Notes under the pieces: model-generated
Database searches by the model: none
What the model saw: only the letters and a program-made list of their open reading frames with translations
What the model was told of the DNA's origin: nothing
Made by a program: the position numbers and the translations under genes
Shown: piece after piece, positions 11,824-23,389 of the stretch
How positions within the stretch are numbered: position 1 is the stretch's first letter
Layout of the letters: the number at the start of each line of letters is the position of its first letter
DNA from: Maratus speciosus
Lineage: Eukaryota; Arthropoda; Arachnida; Araneae; Salticidae
Assembly: GCA_963932465.1 (NCBI GenBank)
Contig: OZ010788.1
Coordinates: forward strand, 196,108,559 to 196,172,558
Length of the DNA: 64,000 nt
Direction: 5' to 3'

Positions 11824-12340
11824 TATAAGACGCTGTACAACTTTTTAGTTGACTTTTTGTCGTGTCTCGGACCATTTTCGAATTAGGAATGCTAACTCCG
11901 ACGTTTGACACTAGAGGGCACTTCCGGATATCGCTTTGTGTAATCCATGATTTTTTCAACTTACTAGATACCACGTTCATATTTACTCGGTTCGTTAGTT
12001 ATTTGACGGAATTCAGGAATTACCCTGTTATTGAACAATACACTTGTAAAATGTTGAACTGAGAAATGGTAGTGTTGATAAATGAACAGTTACATTTCAT
12101 AACCATAAAACCGCTACGCTATTCTTTTAAAACACCAGATCAAAATCCGAATTTGAAAGAACTGAAACATGAAATTCGAATGCACCCTAACCTGCATTTT
12201 CTATCCTAAATACAAAATGGCTCCACAAAAATATGATAAGTTATATGAAAAGCAAAAATAAAAATACAATAATAAAAAATGGAATATGTATTTTTAGTTA
12301 ATTTTTTAATTAATTTTCAACAGTGAAATTACGCCGGAAA
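11824..12340. other. No recognised feature
   Basis: AT-rich sequence after the BEL/Pao fragment. The 66-codon frame at 11862-12062 resembles no family. No integrase-like motif was found that would extend the retroelement. Confidence 0.4.
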
Positions 12341-12465
12341 TTATTGATAATTAAATACGTGAATTTTCACATTGCTAACTATTTTCGCTCTGTTGGACAT
12401 TTTTCACTCGGTTAGTTTTACGCTTAGTTAGCAATGTAAAATTTCACGCATTTAATTATCAATAA
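12341..12465. mobile_element. Small foldback MITE
   Basis: Left arm ttattgataattaaatacgt and right arm acgcatttaattatcaataa are inverted copies. The match continues inward through the words for cattgctaac, giving arms of about 40 bases in a 125-base element. There is no coding capacity. Superfamily is not clear because no target duplication stands out. Confidence 0.65.
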
Positions 12466-12768
12466 AAATGGTAGTAGAGTAAAAATCTAAAGCAAACTTC
12501 AAAGCAATTAAAATTAATAATAATTTTTGAATCTAAGTTCATAAATCATTCTGAAATATTGAAATTCTGAAAGGATGAACATGAAATGAACAATCAAAGG
12601 CGGTGTAACGCTGTAATTAATTCATTGACGCATTGATATTAGTCATAGACAACTATTAGTATAAATAATAAAAAATGTCAACAATAAACAACCAGTGAAC
12701 AAGCACCAGATAAATTAATAACGTTTTTTCCCTTCATTTTGCCAAACAAAGAAAACAACGAATAAATA

Positions 12769-12813
<45 letters not shown>

Positions 12814-13799
12814 AAAAAGATTTTTTTAACATACTTTCATTAAAATTCCCAAAAATGTTGAAAAAAAAAATTTTTTAAATGCATTAAAAAATAGAAAAGT
12901 CTTGAAAAAACTTAAATACGCAGAGTTTAAATTAACTTGTGGTGAGCTCGAGTATGGAACATTAATATGGCAACTTATTTCTGTCGCCAAATTTGGCAAT
13001 ATTTGGCCAAGTTGGTCAAAATTTGGCGTTATTGTGGTAACCTTGTAATTAGTACTATTCAACAAATACTCATTGTTTAAGCTGATACTTATTTCTCCGT
13101 AGGAAATCAAACTACAAATGAGTAACCATTAAATAAAGTTTACCCTCGTTGCCCCCCCCCCCCCGTTAGGGATCGAATTTTAAAATATCAATGTACAATC
13201 CATGTATTGCCCTTAGAAATACATGTATATTCCAAATTTCAAAGTTCTATGTCAACAGAAAGTTTGACTGCCATTTAGAAACACAATTGTAAGTTAAAAG
13301 AAAGCATATAAAAAAAGGAAGAAAGAAAGATATCTCTTCTTCTAACATCTTAAGATCTTGATGAAAATAATTGCAAGAAAATTTATTCTAAGCACTAGAA
13401 CTCTAGATCTAAAGCAAATAATAGTGAAAATCTCTAGAAGCCGATAATATACTCTTTATCCAGAAGAATCCCAAGTGATATTTTTTTTTATCCATGTTGG
13501 CGAATATCAATCACCAAAGTCAGTGAGCAGAAAAGAAATAATTTTTGGCAATTTATCTTTAGGCGAAGTGACCATCGTACAAAAAGAAAGACGTAATTAC
13601 TCCAATGCCGAAAGGTTCTCGAAAGAAAGATATCTCACACAGAAAACTCGCAGAAAAGCTAATGTGGTGAAGAATCGTTTCTGTCATTCGCATAAATGAG
13701 TTATTTCTTTTAAAGTATGAAAAAAAAATTCAAACTATTCCAACCATTAGGTCATGACAAAAGTTACTTTTATTTTATTAGTAATTAAAGCAGGCATAA
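12466..13799. other. Mixed non-coding stretch
   Basis: 12778-12820 is a poly-A tract. 12955-13045 holds repeated gccaaa/tttggc words, including gtcgccaaatttggcaatat. 13148-13161 is a poly-C run. The frame at 13475-13699 has no family resemblance. No gene was identified. Confidence 0.45.
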
Positions 13800-14248
13800 T
13801 ATTTTATATTTCATGATCTATTACAGAGTACAAGAAATTCTTTAAAGTGAGAACTTCCGATTTGCATGCAAAAATTACAGAAACTAATGTACCTTGTATT
13901 TAATTCATAGTTAAAAATTTAGCTTTTAAATCGCAATATACACTGACGGGAAAATTTAATGGAAAACTATACAAGAAAGAAAAAACATGCGTCAAGCATA
14001 CATTATGAAACACTTCCCAGCATATACAGAATACTGAAACATACACCGTATAAGGTAACTAATTTGGAAAATGAACAAACATCTGAAAACCCAATTTCAC
14101 CAATTACCATCTACCGAAAATTACCTGATTTGTTTATGCAGTCCTGTATACGAACTATATATATGTACTAAATAATGTACATATACACTATACAAGATAC
14201 ATACACTGTATGTATCTTGTACTAAAATTTAGCACATTATGTAGTATA

Positions 14249-14447
14249 CACTGTTAAAAATTTGCAGCAAACTGTCCAGTCATCCGACCGTTTTTATAGA
14301 AAACTGTTATATAACCGTAATTTAACAATTTTCTGACCATAATATGGGCAATAATATTGTCAGAATAGAGTTAAATTAAGCTTATGTGACCATCTTATTT
14401 AAAAACGGCCGAATGACTGGACAGTTCGCTGCACATTTTTAACTATG
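14249..14447. mobile_element. TA-flanked MITE (CACTGTTAAAAAT family)
   Basis: The left end cactgttaaaaatttgcagc and the inverted right end (catagttaaaaatgtgcagc) match over about 48 bases, including aactgtccagtcat. TA flanks both ends (14247-14248, 14448-14449). The same terminal motif starts the MITE at 17292. The flanks are also inverted (agcacattatgtagta / gctacataatgtgct), so it sits in the centre of a larger palindrome. Confidence 0.8.
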
Positions 14448-14592
14448 TATGCTACATAATGTGCTAAATTTTAGTTCAGTTTAGAAACACATAACACAGT
14501 TGAAAATTCTCGTTCAGCAATTTCCGGCAGTAAGCGAGAACGAATTCCTTTATGTAGCCTAGTATATGATCTATAGAATTTATATACACTAA

Positions 14593-15528
14593 CAAGAAAG
14601 GTCTCCTTACTGGGCATGCTCAGAATATTTTCGAAAGAAAATCTAATTAAACTACTTATGTGTCGAATAAAGGATCAGTGAAATTTAGCGGCGGAATTAA
14701 GATAGAAAATCTGTAAAAAAAAAAAAATACTTTCGAGTATTTGGCGCGAAAAGACGAAAGCGTCACACGATTTGTTGAGCAGTACTTTTTCTCGCCAAAA
14801 GAAAACGATTTTAATGTACCTGAAAATTGCTTGTTAATTGATTTTTAGAATGCGTGTAAATAGTATTTAATGAATTTAAACTTAAACAATAAGACAGTTT
14901 AATAAATACATTTTTTGTATTACATATTTATGTTGCTTGTTATTTAATTTTACTACTTTAAAAACAATTTCACATACAAAAAATATTTTCATATATTTAA
15001 GCATATTCCAAGATAAAGGCAAGATGAAGGATACCGCAGTTATTATTTTCAATATCAAAGTAGTTGTTTCCATAACAGCAAAATTGAAATGAAAGTCCTC
15101 AATTGGACTTAATTTTGAGATTGAAACAATTTTAATTAATTTTAATTTTGTTTTAATTCATAAAATTTGATAGTTAACTTTCATTATAAATATATATATA
15201 TATATATATATGACAAAACTATAGTTAAATTAAACTAAAACTGACAAAACTAAAGTTATTTACATTCAATTTATTTAAACAAGTTCAATATGAAATATTT
15301 TCATCTTAAAGAATATTTGACATAAAAAAGCATTTTTTGAAATTTTATTCTATCGCCATCCGCTGATAAATCACAAAAATTTCGAAATTTTCATTGTTTT
15401 TTTTTACGGACGCTCTATCGAGTTTCCGCCGAATTTTTTTTTTATATAAACTTATCTATCCTTATGAGCCGAACATTCTATAATTTTCTCAGATTTTTCA
15501 GAGTATGCCCGTATGGAGACCTTCCTTG
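14593..15528. mobile_element. PIF/Harbinger-like non-autonomous element
   Basis: Terminal inverted repeats are caagaaaggtctccttactg on the left and, inverted, caaggaaggtctccatacgg on the right, continuing through gggcat and ctc. A TAA is present on both sides (14590-14592, 15529-15531). Uninterrupted family E copies read cacaccaagtaatat here, so removing the element and one TAA restores the site. A 3-bp TWA duplication is the hallmark of PIF/Harbinger. No transposase frame is present, so it would need help in trans. Confidence 0.7.
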
Positions 15529-15886
15529 TAAGTAATATGCAAAGAATTAAAATTTAAAAATGCATACCACAATTGAAACGCACTCAGTACTGTCAACGAC
15601 ACTACTGCTCATAGGCAGTACTGTAACAGAAATATATTTGTGTCCGTGTAAATGAATGATAAACGCTATGCACACACTATTTTACATTAAGCATGTTGTA
15701 GTGCACCTCAGTGATATCAATTTCATTATATTTGAAATAGAGAAACATCATTAAAGTACACCGCGAACGATTTTTCTTTATAGACCATAATGTAATTGAA
15801 ATTTTTTGGGTGGCCCTGTATACAACAGTAAGTGCTATGAATTCCATTTTCAATAGCTAAATGCCATTGTAAACTTCAATAACACA

Positions 15887-17458
15887 CACTATATGGCAAA
15901 AGGTGTCCGGCTAATTCCGATTTTAGACGTTTGGTTAAATATCTAGAAAAATACATGAGGAATTAACCTGAAATTCCAGATGTGTAAACAGTATAGTATA
16001 GGTCATATATTTCCGCGAAGATTTTTCCCCGAAACCCCATAGCGGACAGTCAACAAGCTGAAAAAGAACGAATATCTTTTGGATAACCCTGTCAAAACTA
16101 ATGTAACAAAAGCGTCAAACTGTACCATATGATTAAGTGGATTATTACAATAATTTGTGTTCATTTTTATGAGTATAGCATGCATACTCGAAGAGAAATT
16201 CAGGTTTTCATAAAAACAGTCTCAAATTTTGCCAAGTTTTTTGCTTATAATTTGCAGAGTTCTTAATATAAAAAAAGTTATTTCCAAAAAATATGACAAA
16301 CAACAGTGTGCATAATAACCTGTAATATGAATTAAAATATAGTAAAAATTGTATGATAAAGGAGTAGTTTTACTAAATAATGCTTCACTGCGCATACCCG
16401 AACGCCATCAAAGTATAATGTACATAATGTGTTAGCTAAATGTATAGAGCAACTTTTGCAAAAGTCTCAACAACATAGCTTGAAAATTCTGAAAATTATC
16501 GTTAATAGAATAAGCTCAAAATCCGTTGTTCCCAAAATGAAGCAAAAAGATGAGGGGCTGTATCCATATATCCATTGATTAGTGCCAATATAGCATACAC
16601 AATATTGCACGCACTACTGTATTTGGATACAACACCTAATTTTTTTGCTTCCTTTTGGGAATACCGAATTTTGAGCTTATTCTATTAACTATAACTTTCA
16701 GACTTTTCAAACCATGTTTTTGAAACTTTCACAAAAGTTGCTCATTTAGCTAACATATTATGCAAATTATATTTTGATCACATTTGGGCATGCGCAGTGA
16801 ATCATTATTTAGTAAACGTGTTCATTTTTCATACACTTTTTATTTTTTTTTTCTGATTGCAGGGTATTGTGTACAATATTGTTTGTCATATTTTCTGAAA
16901 AGAACTTCCTTTTATATTAAGAACTCTATAAATTATAAGCAAAAAACATGGCAAAATTTGGAACTCTTCATATAAAAACTTTAATTTCTCTACGAGTATA
17001 CATGTATCCTCATAAAAATGAACACAGTTTGTTACAATAAAACACTTAATCATAATCTACAGTTTGAACGCTTTTGCTGCATTAGTTTTTACAGAATTAT
17101 CCAAAAGATATTCGTTCTTTTTCAATTTGTCGACGGTGCCCTATGGGGTTTTGGGAAAAAATCCTCACGGAAATGTATGACCTGTACTATTCTGTTTAAA
17201 CACCTGGAGTTTCAGGATAATTCCTCATGTAGTTTTCTAGATATTTAACAAAACGTCTAAAATCGCAATTGGCCGGTCACCTTTGGCCATACACTGTTAA
17301 AAATATCGTGAAAAATTACCTCTGTTTTTCAAGGCTATCTATTTTTTGACCAATGAGAACGCTTAGTACGTGTTTATGTAGCGTTCTCATTGGTCAGAAA
17401 ATAGAGAGCCTTTAAAAACAGGGGTAATTTTTCACGATATTTTTAACAGTGTATAGTG
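15887..17458. mobile_element. Large Tc1-like foldback, arms of about 690 bases
   Basis: 15887-16570 and about 16617-17291 are inverted copies nearly end to end: ggtgtccggctaattccgat, gattttagacgttt, atatctagaaaa, ttaagtgga, tttttgcttataa, gaataagctcaaaa. They are separated by under 50 bases. The tips read cactatatggc on the left and, after removing the MITE at 17292-17451 with one TA, the same motif inverted on the right. The tip matches the element at 37335-37877. It contains no transposase. Frames within (16003-16185 minus, 16784-16975 and 17018-17248 plus) are shadows of the two arms. Confidence 0.85.
17292..17451. mobile_element. Near-perfect hairpin MITE nested in the foldback tip
   Basis: 160 bases running from cactgttaaaaatatcgtga to its inverted copy, with arms of about 70 bases and a short centre near cgcttagtacgtgtttatg. 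TA flanks both ends (17290-17291, 17452-17453). It lies in the TA of the larger foldback's right terminus. It shares its terminal nine bases with the MITE at 14249. Confidence 0.9.
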
Positions 17459-17560
17459 TATATTAATTGCATGTCAATCCGAGTATATTTACGCGATTTA
17501 GAACTCTGCCAGACAAACAAACCGAATTCATAACGACCTTTCAACTATGTAGAAAGTGTT

Positions 17561-17920
17561 AAAACTATATTATTGAGTAAGCCAAAGAAAAGACAATAAG
17601 TTAGTAGCTCAAGGTCAATGTTATCACGCAGTCCAATGGTATTCACTTTCGCCACACAGAAATATGCAAATTCGATAAAATTTTCACCTGTGGAACATGT
17701 AGTATGTCATTGAGGAGGCATTTGGCGGATTGTAAGAAATGTTATGTAATTGACAGAAGGTAGGATAGGCTTGTGAAGCTGCAAATCTTGCATTTTGATC
17801 AGAGGTGTCGATATATTTTTCTTCTGTGTATCACTAAATGTTGTACAAATTAACACAATCTTTCCCCTACATATCCTATATTCCCTTTATATTATATTTC
17901 CAATATTCTTACTTAAATTT

Positions 17921-17951
<31 letters not shown>

Positions 17952-18451
17952 TTATTTTATTATTATTATTATTATTTGTAAAAATAGGATATTCTGCATT
18001 TTAAAGCAGAATTTGTCAGGCATGACAAAAACAGTTCTTGTGCAAGTTACACATTTTCTGATGAAAAAAGATTCAATTTACATGAATTTTCATACGTCTC
18101 CAGTTTGTAAACAGGTGGTCCAGTGTTCGAATTCAGTAGATTCCATTGTTTCAGAAATTTATCAGAATCTACTCACCGGAATTTATCTGAAATTTCTATA
18201 AAATGTTCGAAAAGTCGAAAAGAGTCGCTTCAGAATTTTTTATTTAATTTATCAGTGTAACTCCCTGTGAAACTTCTAAAAATATATATATTCATAATTG
18301 TTGATGCTATTAAGATTAATATATAGGAATGATATAGAAAAAAAGCCTTGTGATGGCTTCAACATACTAGTTTATTTTGACAGCGTATTCTCAATTTTGT
18401 TTCAATTCCTACTATTAGCTCACACTCTCCCTATATTTATTTATATATTTA
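17561..18451. other. Non-coding stretch with TTTA/TTA microsatellite
   Basis: 17918-17977 is a run of ttta followed by tta units. The rest is AT-rich without a recognised gene. Confidence 0.5.
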
Positions 18452-19956
18452 CTAGGGGGCTCTGCCCCTTACGAGCTACGCTCGCAACCTCCGTTCAGGC
18501 ACACCAAAATCCCAAAAGCACGCTAATTTGATCGGCTTTAAAACTATTGAATTAAAATTTAAAAAAAACGGTAGCGATCTCTCTGTAAACGGGTTTCCAT
18601 TCGTTTTCCTTGGATTGGGGATTTTTAAGGCCAAATCTGCTGCTGTTAAGAGATACAATGGCTGTTTTCGTATTTAATTTAAAAAAATTGGTTAAACATT
18701 TGAAAATAAGCTAATGTAAAATGAATTAAGTAAACAGTGTCATTGTCTCCCGGTATTCTTTAACAGCGCTATAAGATAGTTCTTTTAAATAATTCATTTT
18801 AAATGTATCGTTTCAAATCTGACGTAATTTACACCAAAGTTTTATTTCTCTTATTAAAATTCAGGTGAAAATACTTTTGTTGTTAGAAGGAAATATTATT
18901 TGCGCTTTCTTCGAATTCACGATAATAGTTGAAAAGATTATTTCAAAATATCTCGCGCAAATATATTTTTCAATTTAAATTGTTTTGCTATATTTTTTGC
19001 CATTTTAAATATGACGTAATTTCCTCAAATTACATATTTTAACGCATAATAATGATTTTTTTAATTTTAAGATTTTGTTTCTCTTTTAAAATTCAAGTGT
19101 AAATATGGTTCGGCACAGATGTCACTGGCGCAATTTTTTTCTGACGCCAATTTCATATACGCAACGGGTACTTAACTGGTGCTAAAGTGTCCTTATTTTG
19201 CTTGATATGGTAACCCGGATGTTGTTTATGCTATTGATGTTTTCGCCAAATTGGCGTCGGAAAAAAATTGCGCCAATATAATTTGACATCTGTATATTGT
19301 TTGACATCTGTTTTGCCGTATATGACATCTGTGCGTATGGTTCTTATGACGTAATTTTCCTGCTTTTACCATGTAATCATTTAATTCTAATTTTAAAGAT
19401 TTTTTTCTGTTTGTAATAGTCACGTGTAAATAAATTTTTTATTTAAAGTAAAGATTATTGTTTGCGCTGTTTATACAACTGGCAACAGTTTAAATTAATA
19501 TCATTTTGTAAAATTTGTAAAAAATAACTCTCGAAATGCTGAAAATTTGAATTTAAAATTGAAATAAAACCTCAAAAATGAGTCAAATAAGAAAAATAAA
19601 TGCAATCTGCACACCGGGAACTTATAACGTATAAAATGATCTAAAAATGATTAAATTCTCATGTATTGTCTTTGCTCCAATAAAACTTTTTTAATGGAAC
19701 GGTTTTGTCCAACTTTAGCATTAAATATCTCTTAAAATAATTCTTCGATTTGAAAACTGTCTGCATCAGCGTGTTTATCAAAAATTTCTCTATAATACCA
19801 CCGATTTTCATATTTTTGTATGCAACAGTTTTTTTAATATTAACGATGAAAGGCCATGCTTAAGCATTCTAATTGGATGCCGATCTACTCGGAATATCTA
19901 CGCAGATTTTCATTGGTGCATTTCCAAATCAAAACTTTTTTTTATATATAGAAGGA
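18452..19956 (-). mobile_element. Non-autonomous Helitron, both ends present
   Basis: Read on the minus strand, it begins TCCTTCTATATATAAAAA (end at 19956) and finishes with a hairpin-forming ggggcagagccccctag (end at 18452). Helitrons begin with TC, end with a short hairpin and CTRR, and insert between A and T without target duplication. Here the flanks are A and T as required. A second palindrome (gagctacgctc) lies just inside. Rep and helicase frames are absent. A related copy lies at 20080-21960. A 224-base MITE is nested at 19112-19335. Confidence 0.75.
19112..19335. mobile_element. MITE with 8-bp target duplication inside the Helitron
   Basis: TATGGTTC occurs on both sides (19104-19111, 19336-19343). 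The sister Helitron at 20080 lacks this segment and shows an empty site. The terminal motif is gcacagatgtc, and inverted copies of ggcgcaattttttt extend the symmetry. An 8-bp duplication is typical of hAT or P elements. No coding capacity. Confidence 0.7.
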
Positions 19957-20079
19957 TATATCTTGTTTACATTTTCAATCGTTAATAAAATACTCATTAT
20001 TCATCCTATCAAGTTGAAATAAATTTTTTTTAAACTTGTACTGGATGATAATTGATGTTAATACAGTTTTTTTCAAATA

Positions 20080-21512
20080 CTAGGGGGCTCTGCCCCCTAC
20101 GAGCTACGCTCGTCAACCCCCGTTCAGACACCGCAGACTCTAAAAGTACGCTAATTTGATCGGCTTTAAAAAGATTTCGGAAGATTGAATTATAATTTAA
20201 AAAACAGTGGCGATCTTCCTATAAACGGATTTCTATTCATTTCTCTTTGACTGGGGAATTTTAAGGCCAAATCCGCTGCGGTACTACTTGATTAACCCGT
20301 CGACCCATTTCGCCAAATTATATAAATCGCCAAAGCACTCGCCAAATTATACAAATTGACATCATTTTTATTTTAAATACCGAAAGAACAAATAAATTAG
20401 TGCAGCATTAATAAAAATACAAATAAAACGTCGAAATAAAAATAACTTGATGACGTAGACACGTGTAACTTGCTTAAAGTCAAGTTAATGTGACATTTAC
20501 GATCAACCATTATTGGCATTTAATCTTATAGTTTGGTGAATGATAGATTTTTGGTCGACGGGAAAACTCAGTAGTACCAAAAATACATATGTCAATCGCT
20601 GTTTTCGTCTTTGATTAAGTAAAATAAGTTATACATTTCAAAATAAGCTAATATAAAAGGAATTAAGTAAACAGAATCTTTGACTCCCGGTATTTTTTAA
20701 CAAAGCGAAAAGAAAGTTCTTTTAAATAAGACATTTTAAATTAATCGTTTTTAATCTGACGTAATTTTGACCAAACTATTCTTTCTCTTTTTAATATTCA
20801 CGTGAAAACACTTGCGTTAGAAATGAAATATTATTTGCGCTTTCCTAACAAAAATAGTTGAAAAGTATCCTCTCAAAATATCAAATAAATGTCTAGCGCA
20901 ATTCCTAAATTTAAACCGTTTTGCAATATTATTTTGTGTTCATTTTATGTAATAACTGTAATGTGACGTAAATATGACGTAATTTCTCCTGTTTAAGACT
21001 TCTAACGCATGTTAATTAGGAATTAAAACGGCCTATAAAGCCGCTGCTCGCAGCCTTCGGTACAGGAAAATTGTCCCTTTAATTTCCCTTTAACTAATGC
21101 TAAAGTGCCATTGAAATAATTCTTTATTGTAAATGCGTTTGAAAGTCTTAGATATTAAAATTCGGATAAATTTTACTTTGTCATACAAGACAGAACACAA
21201 ATGTCACATGAAATTTGAAATTGTGCAAAAGAATAATCATTCTGAACAAATTTAAAATACATGTAATGCAATGCGCTTGCACGCAACTATCCTGAAGCGA
21301 GAAGTTATATCTTTTGTCCACCAGATGGCGTATTCGAGCGCTTGAATCGCCAATAAATTTATTATTTTACAAATTCCTTTCTCTCTTAAAATTCACGTGT
21401 AATTGTAGTTTTTATGACGTAATTTTTAATAAGTTCCTGCTTTTTGTACATAATTATTTAATTCTAATTCCAAATGTTTTTTTTCTGTTTATAATAGTCA
21501 CGTGTAAATATC

Positions 21513-21546
<34 letters not shown>

Positions 21547-21960
21547 TTTGAAGCAAACATTATTGTTTCCTCTGTTTATACAGTTGGCAACAGTTTAAAT
21601 TAATATCACTTTTTAAAATCTGTAAAAAATATCTCTAGAAATGCTGAAAATTTGAATTTAAAATAGAAATAAAACCTCAAAAAATGAGTCAAATTAAAAA
21701 AAGAAATACAGTCTGCACACCGGGAACTTCAAACTTATAAAATGATCTAAAAATGATTAAAGTCCCATGAATAGTTTTTGCTCCTATAAAACTTTTTTAG
21801 TGGAACGATTTTGTCCAACTTTAGTATTAAATATCTCTTAAAATAATTCTTCGATTTGAAAACTGTCTGCATCAGCGTGTTTATCAAACATTTCTGTATA
21901 ATACTACCGATTTTCATATTTTTGCATGCATTATTTTTCTTAATATTAACGAAGAAAGAC
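20080..21960 (-). mobile_element. Second Helitron copy, 5' end lost, with insertions
   Basis: The 3' end is intact on the minus strand: hairpin gggggcagagccccctag, with CTAG against a T flank (20079-20080). Body blocks match 18452-19956 in order (tcggctttaaaaagatttcg, gaattaagtaaacag, aatttgaatttaaaat, ctgcatcagcgtgtttatca). Similarity ends at about 21960, so the 5' terminus is missing. Two segments absent from the first copy are a 297-base element (20281-20577) and about 320 bases at 21023-21345. It carries no protein. Confidence 0.7.
20281..20577. mobile_element. MITE-like insertion within Helitron copy 2
   Basis: The left end gtactacttgattaacccgt, then cgacc, mirrors the right end (ggtcgacgggaaaactcagt, then agtac). 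The sister Helitron lacks it. No clear target duplication was seen. Confidence 0.55.
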
Positions 21961-22896
21961 CCCCGGTCACAAAAAATTCAAAACCGGCGGCGGTGACAGC
22001 GGTAGTTACTTTTTTTTAGAATAGAGAGATTAATTAATTATTTAAAATTTAATTAATTAATTTTAGTTTTGCATGGGAAACAAAATGGCGGCCATTGGTT
22101 ATTGAAGATCAATGAAAGTATTTTCAATAAGGGGTTACCATAGGGGGACCCTGTTCTGTCGCCAAATACCGCCACGTTTGTCGCCAACTTGGCGATATAT
22201 CGCCAAATTTGGCGACCAAAATGAGTCGCCAAAGGTGACGCCAACTTGGCGATATCTCTAATATTTCGCCAAATTCCCATAGAGTTCCATTGTAAACCTA
22301 CTTGCTTATAGAAAATCAACAAATTGAGATATTTTAATGCAACAAAAACTAATATTAGCTTAAGGAATTGTATTAAATTTTTCTTTGAGGACCTAAGTAG
22401 GAATTGACTTTAAAAACAAAATTTTTATATTACTTGTTTACTATTTTAAAACATTATTTTTATATTACTTGTTTACTATTTTAAAACATTATTACTTTAT
22501 TATATGAGTCGTTCAGTGCACAAATCGATTAACTCCATCAAATGAAAATGTTCAGTATAAACAGTTAAAGTTATTGTAGCTATAAAAATGTTGTATCTAT
22601 ATAATATTTTTTTCTCGGGATATCTTGATTGAACTCATTAATTTTCTTTTAATCAAGAGTAACTTTTTATCGCTGTAATTTTCATTGTTCCTTTGTTTAA
22701 AAAACGACACTTAAAATGGAGTTAGTCGGATTGTCTTCTGAACGTCTCATATGTATAATAATTTCCGAATAACAGATTTTTTACTTTATGAGAGTTAACT
22801 GAATGTTTCACAATTAAAATAGTTTTAAAACTTTTACAATAAGAATTTAAAAAGGGATATTGCACGTACAAATTTGTAGTCTGAATAGAATAAATT
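21961..22896. other. Non-coding stretch with GCCAA-rich module
   Basis: 22130-22275 repeats the palindromic theme cgccaa/ttggcg at least eight times, between ggttaccatagggggaccct and cccatagagttccattgtaa. This resembles the modules at 12955-13045 and 4090-4180. 22424-22492 is a 33-base direct duplication (tatattacttgtttactat). The minus-strand frame 22053-22322 is a by-product of the module. Confidence 0.5.
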
Positions 22897-23305
22897 ATAG
22901 CAGAATAATGTAAAAAATATATTGTGCAAAATATTAGAATTCTTAAAGATAGACGCGTCAAATAAGCTATTCGTTTAAGAGTAACAATAACGCCCTCACA
23001 TTTTCATATTAATAGTTTCGAATTGAAAAACTGTGATGTGTCACATAATAAAATCAAAGGGCATCACTGGTCTAAGAGGATGAAAAGTCAATTTTTATAC
23101 AGCAGAATAATGTAAGATATATATTGTTCAAAATATTAGAATTCTGAAAGATAGACACGTCAAATAAGTGATCCGTTTAAAAGTAACAATAACGGCCAGA
23201 CATTTTCATATTTTAATAGTTTCGAATTGAAAAATTGTGATGTGTCACATTTTTCTTAATAAAATCAAAGGGGCGTCACTGGTCTAAGAGGATGAAAAAT
23301 TCTCA
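22897..23305. repeat. Tandem duplication, unit about 205 bases
   Basis: Two consecutive copies share gcagaataatgtaa, caaaatattagaattct, agatagacacgtcaaataag and cactggtctaagaggatgaa. Divergence is a few per cent, with small indels. Confidence 0.85.
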
Positions 23306-23389
23306 CTAAGTTTATTAAAATTATTCATACAGACCGCTTAGAAAGAAATTATAAATATTACTACCTGCGTAGTAACCTATTGTTTTGCA

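Larger units (their letters stand above)
13800..17560. repeat. Dispersed repeat family E, copy interrupted by three insertions
   Basis: Blocks outside the insertions match copies at 27780-29530, 30480-31370 and 31400-32310. They share gtgtaaatgaatgataaacg and tgcatgtcaatccgagtata, then a terminal segment with cagacaaaccgaattcat and aactatgtagaaagtgtta. Inserted are a MITE (14249-14447), a Harbinger-like element (14593-15528) and a large foldback with its own MITE (15887-17458). No protein is encoded. Confidence 0.6.
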
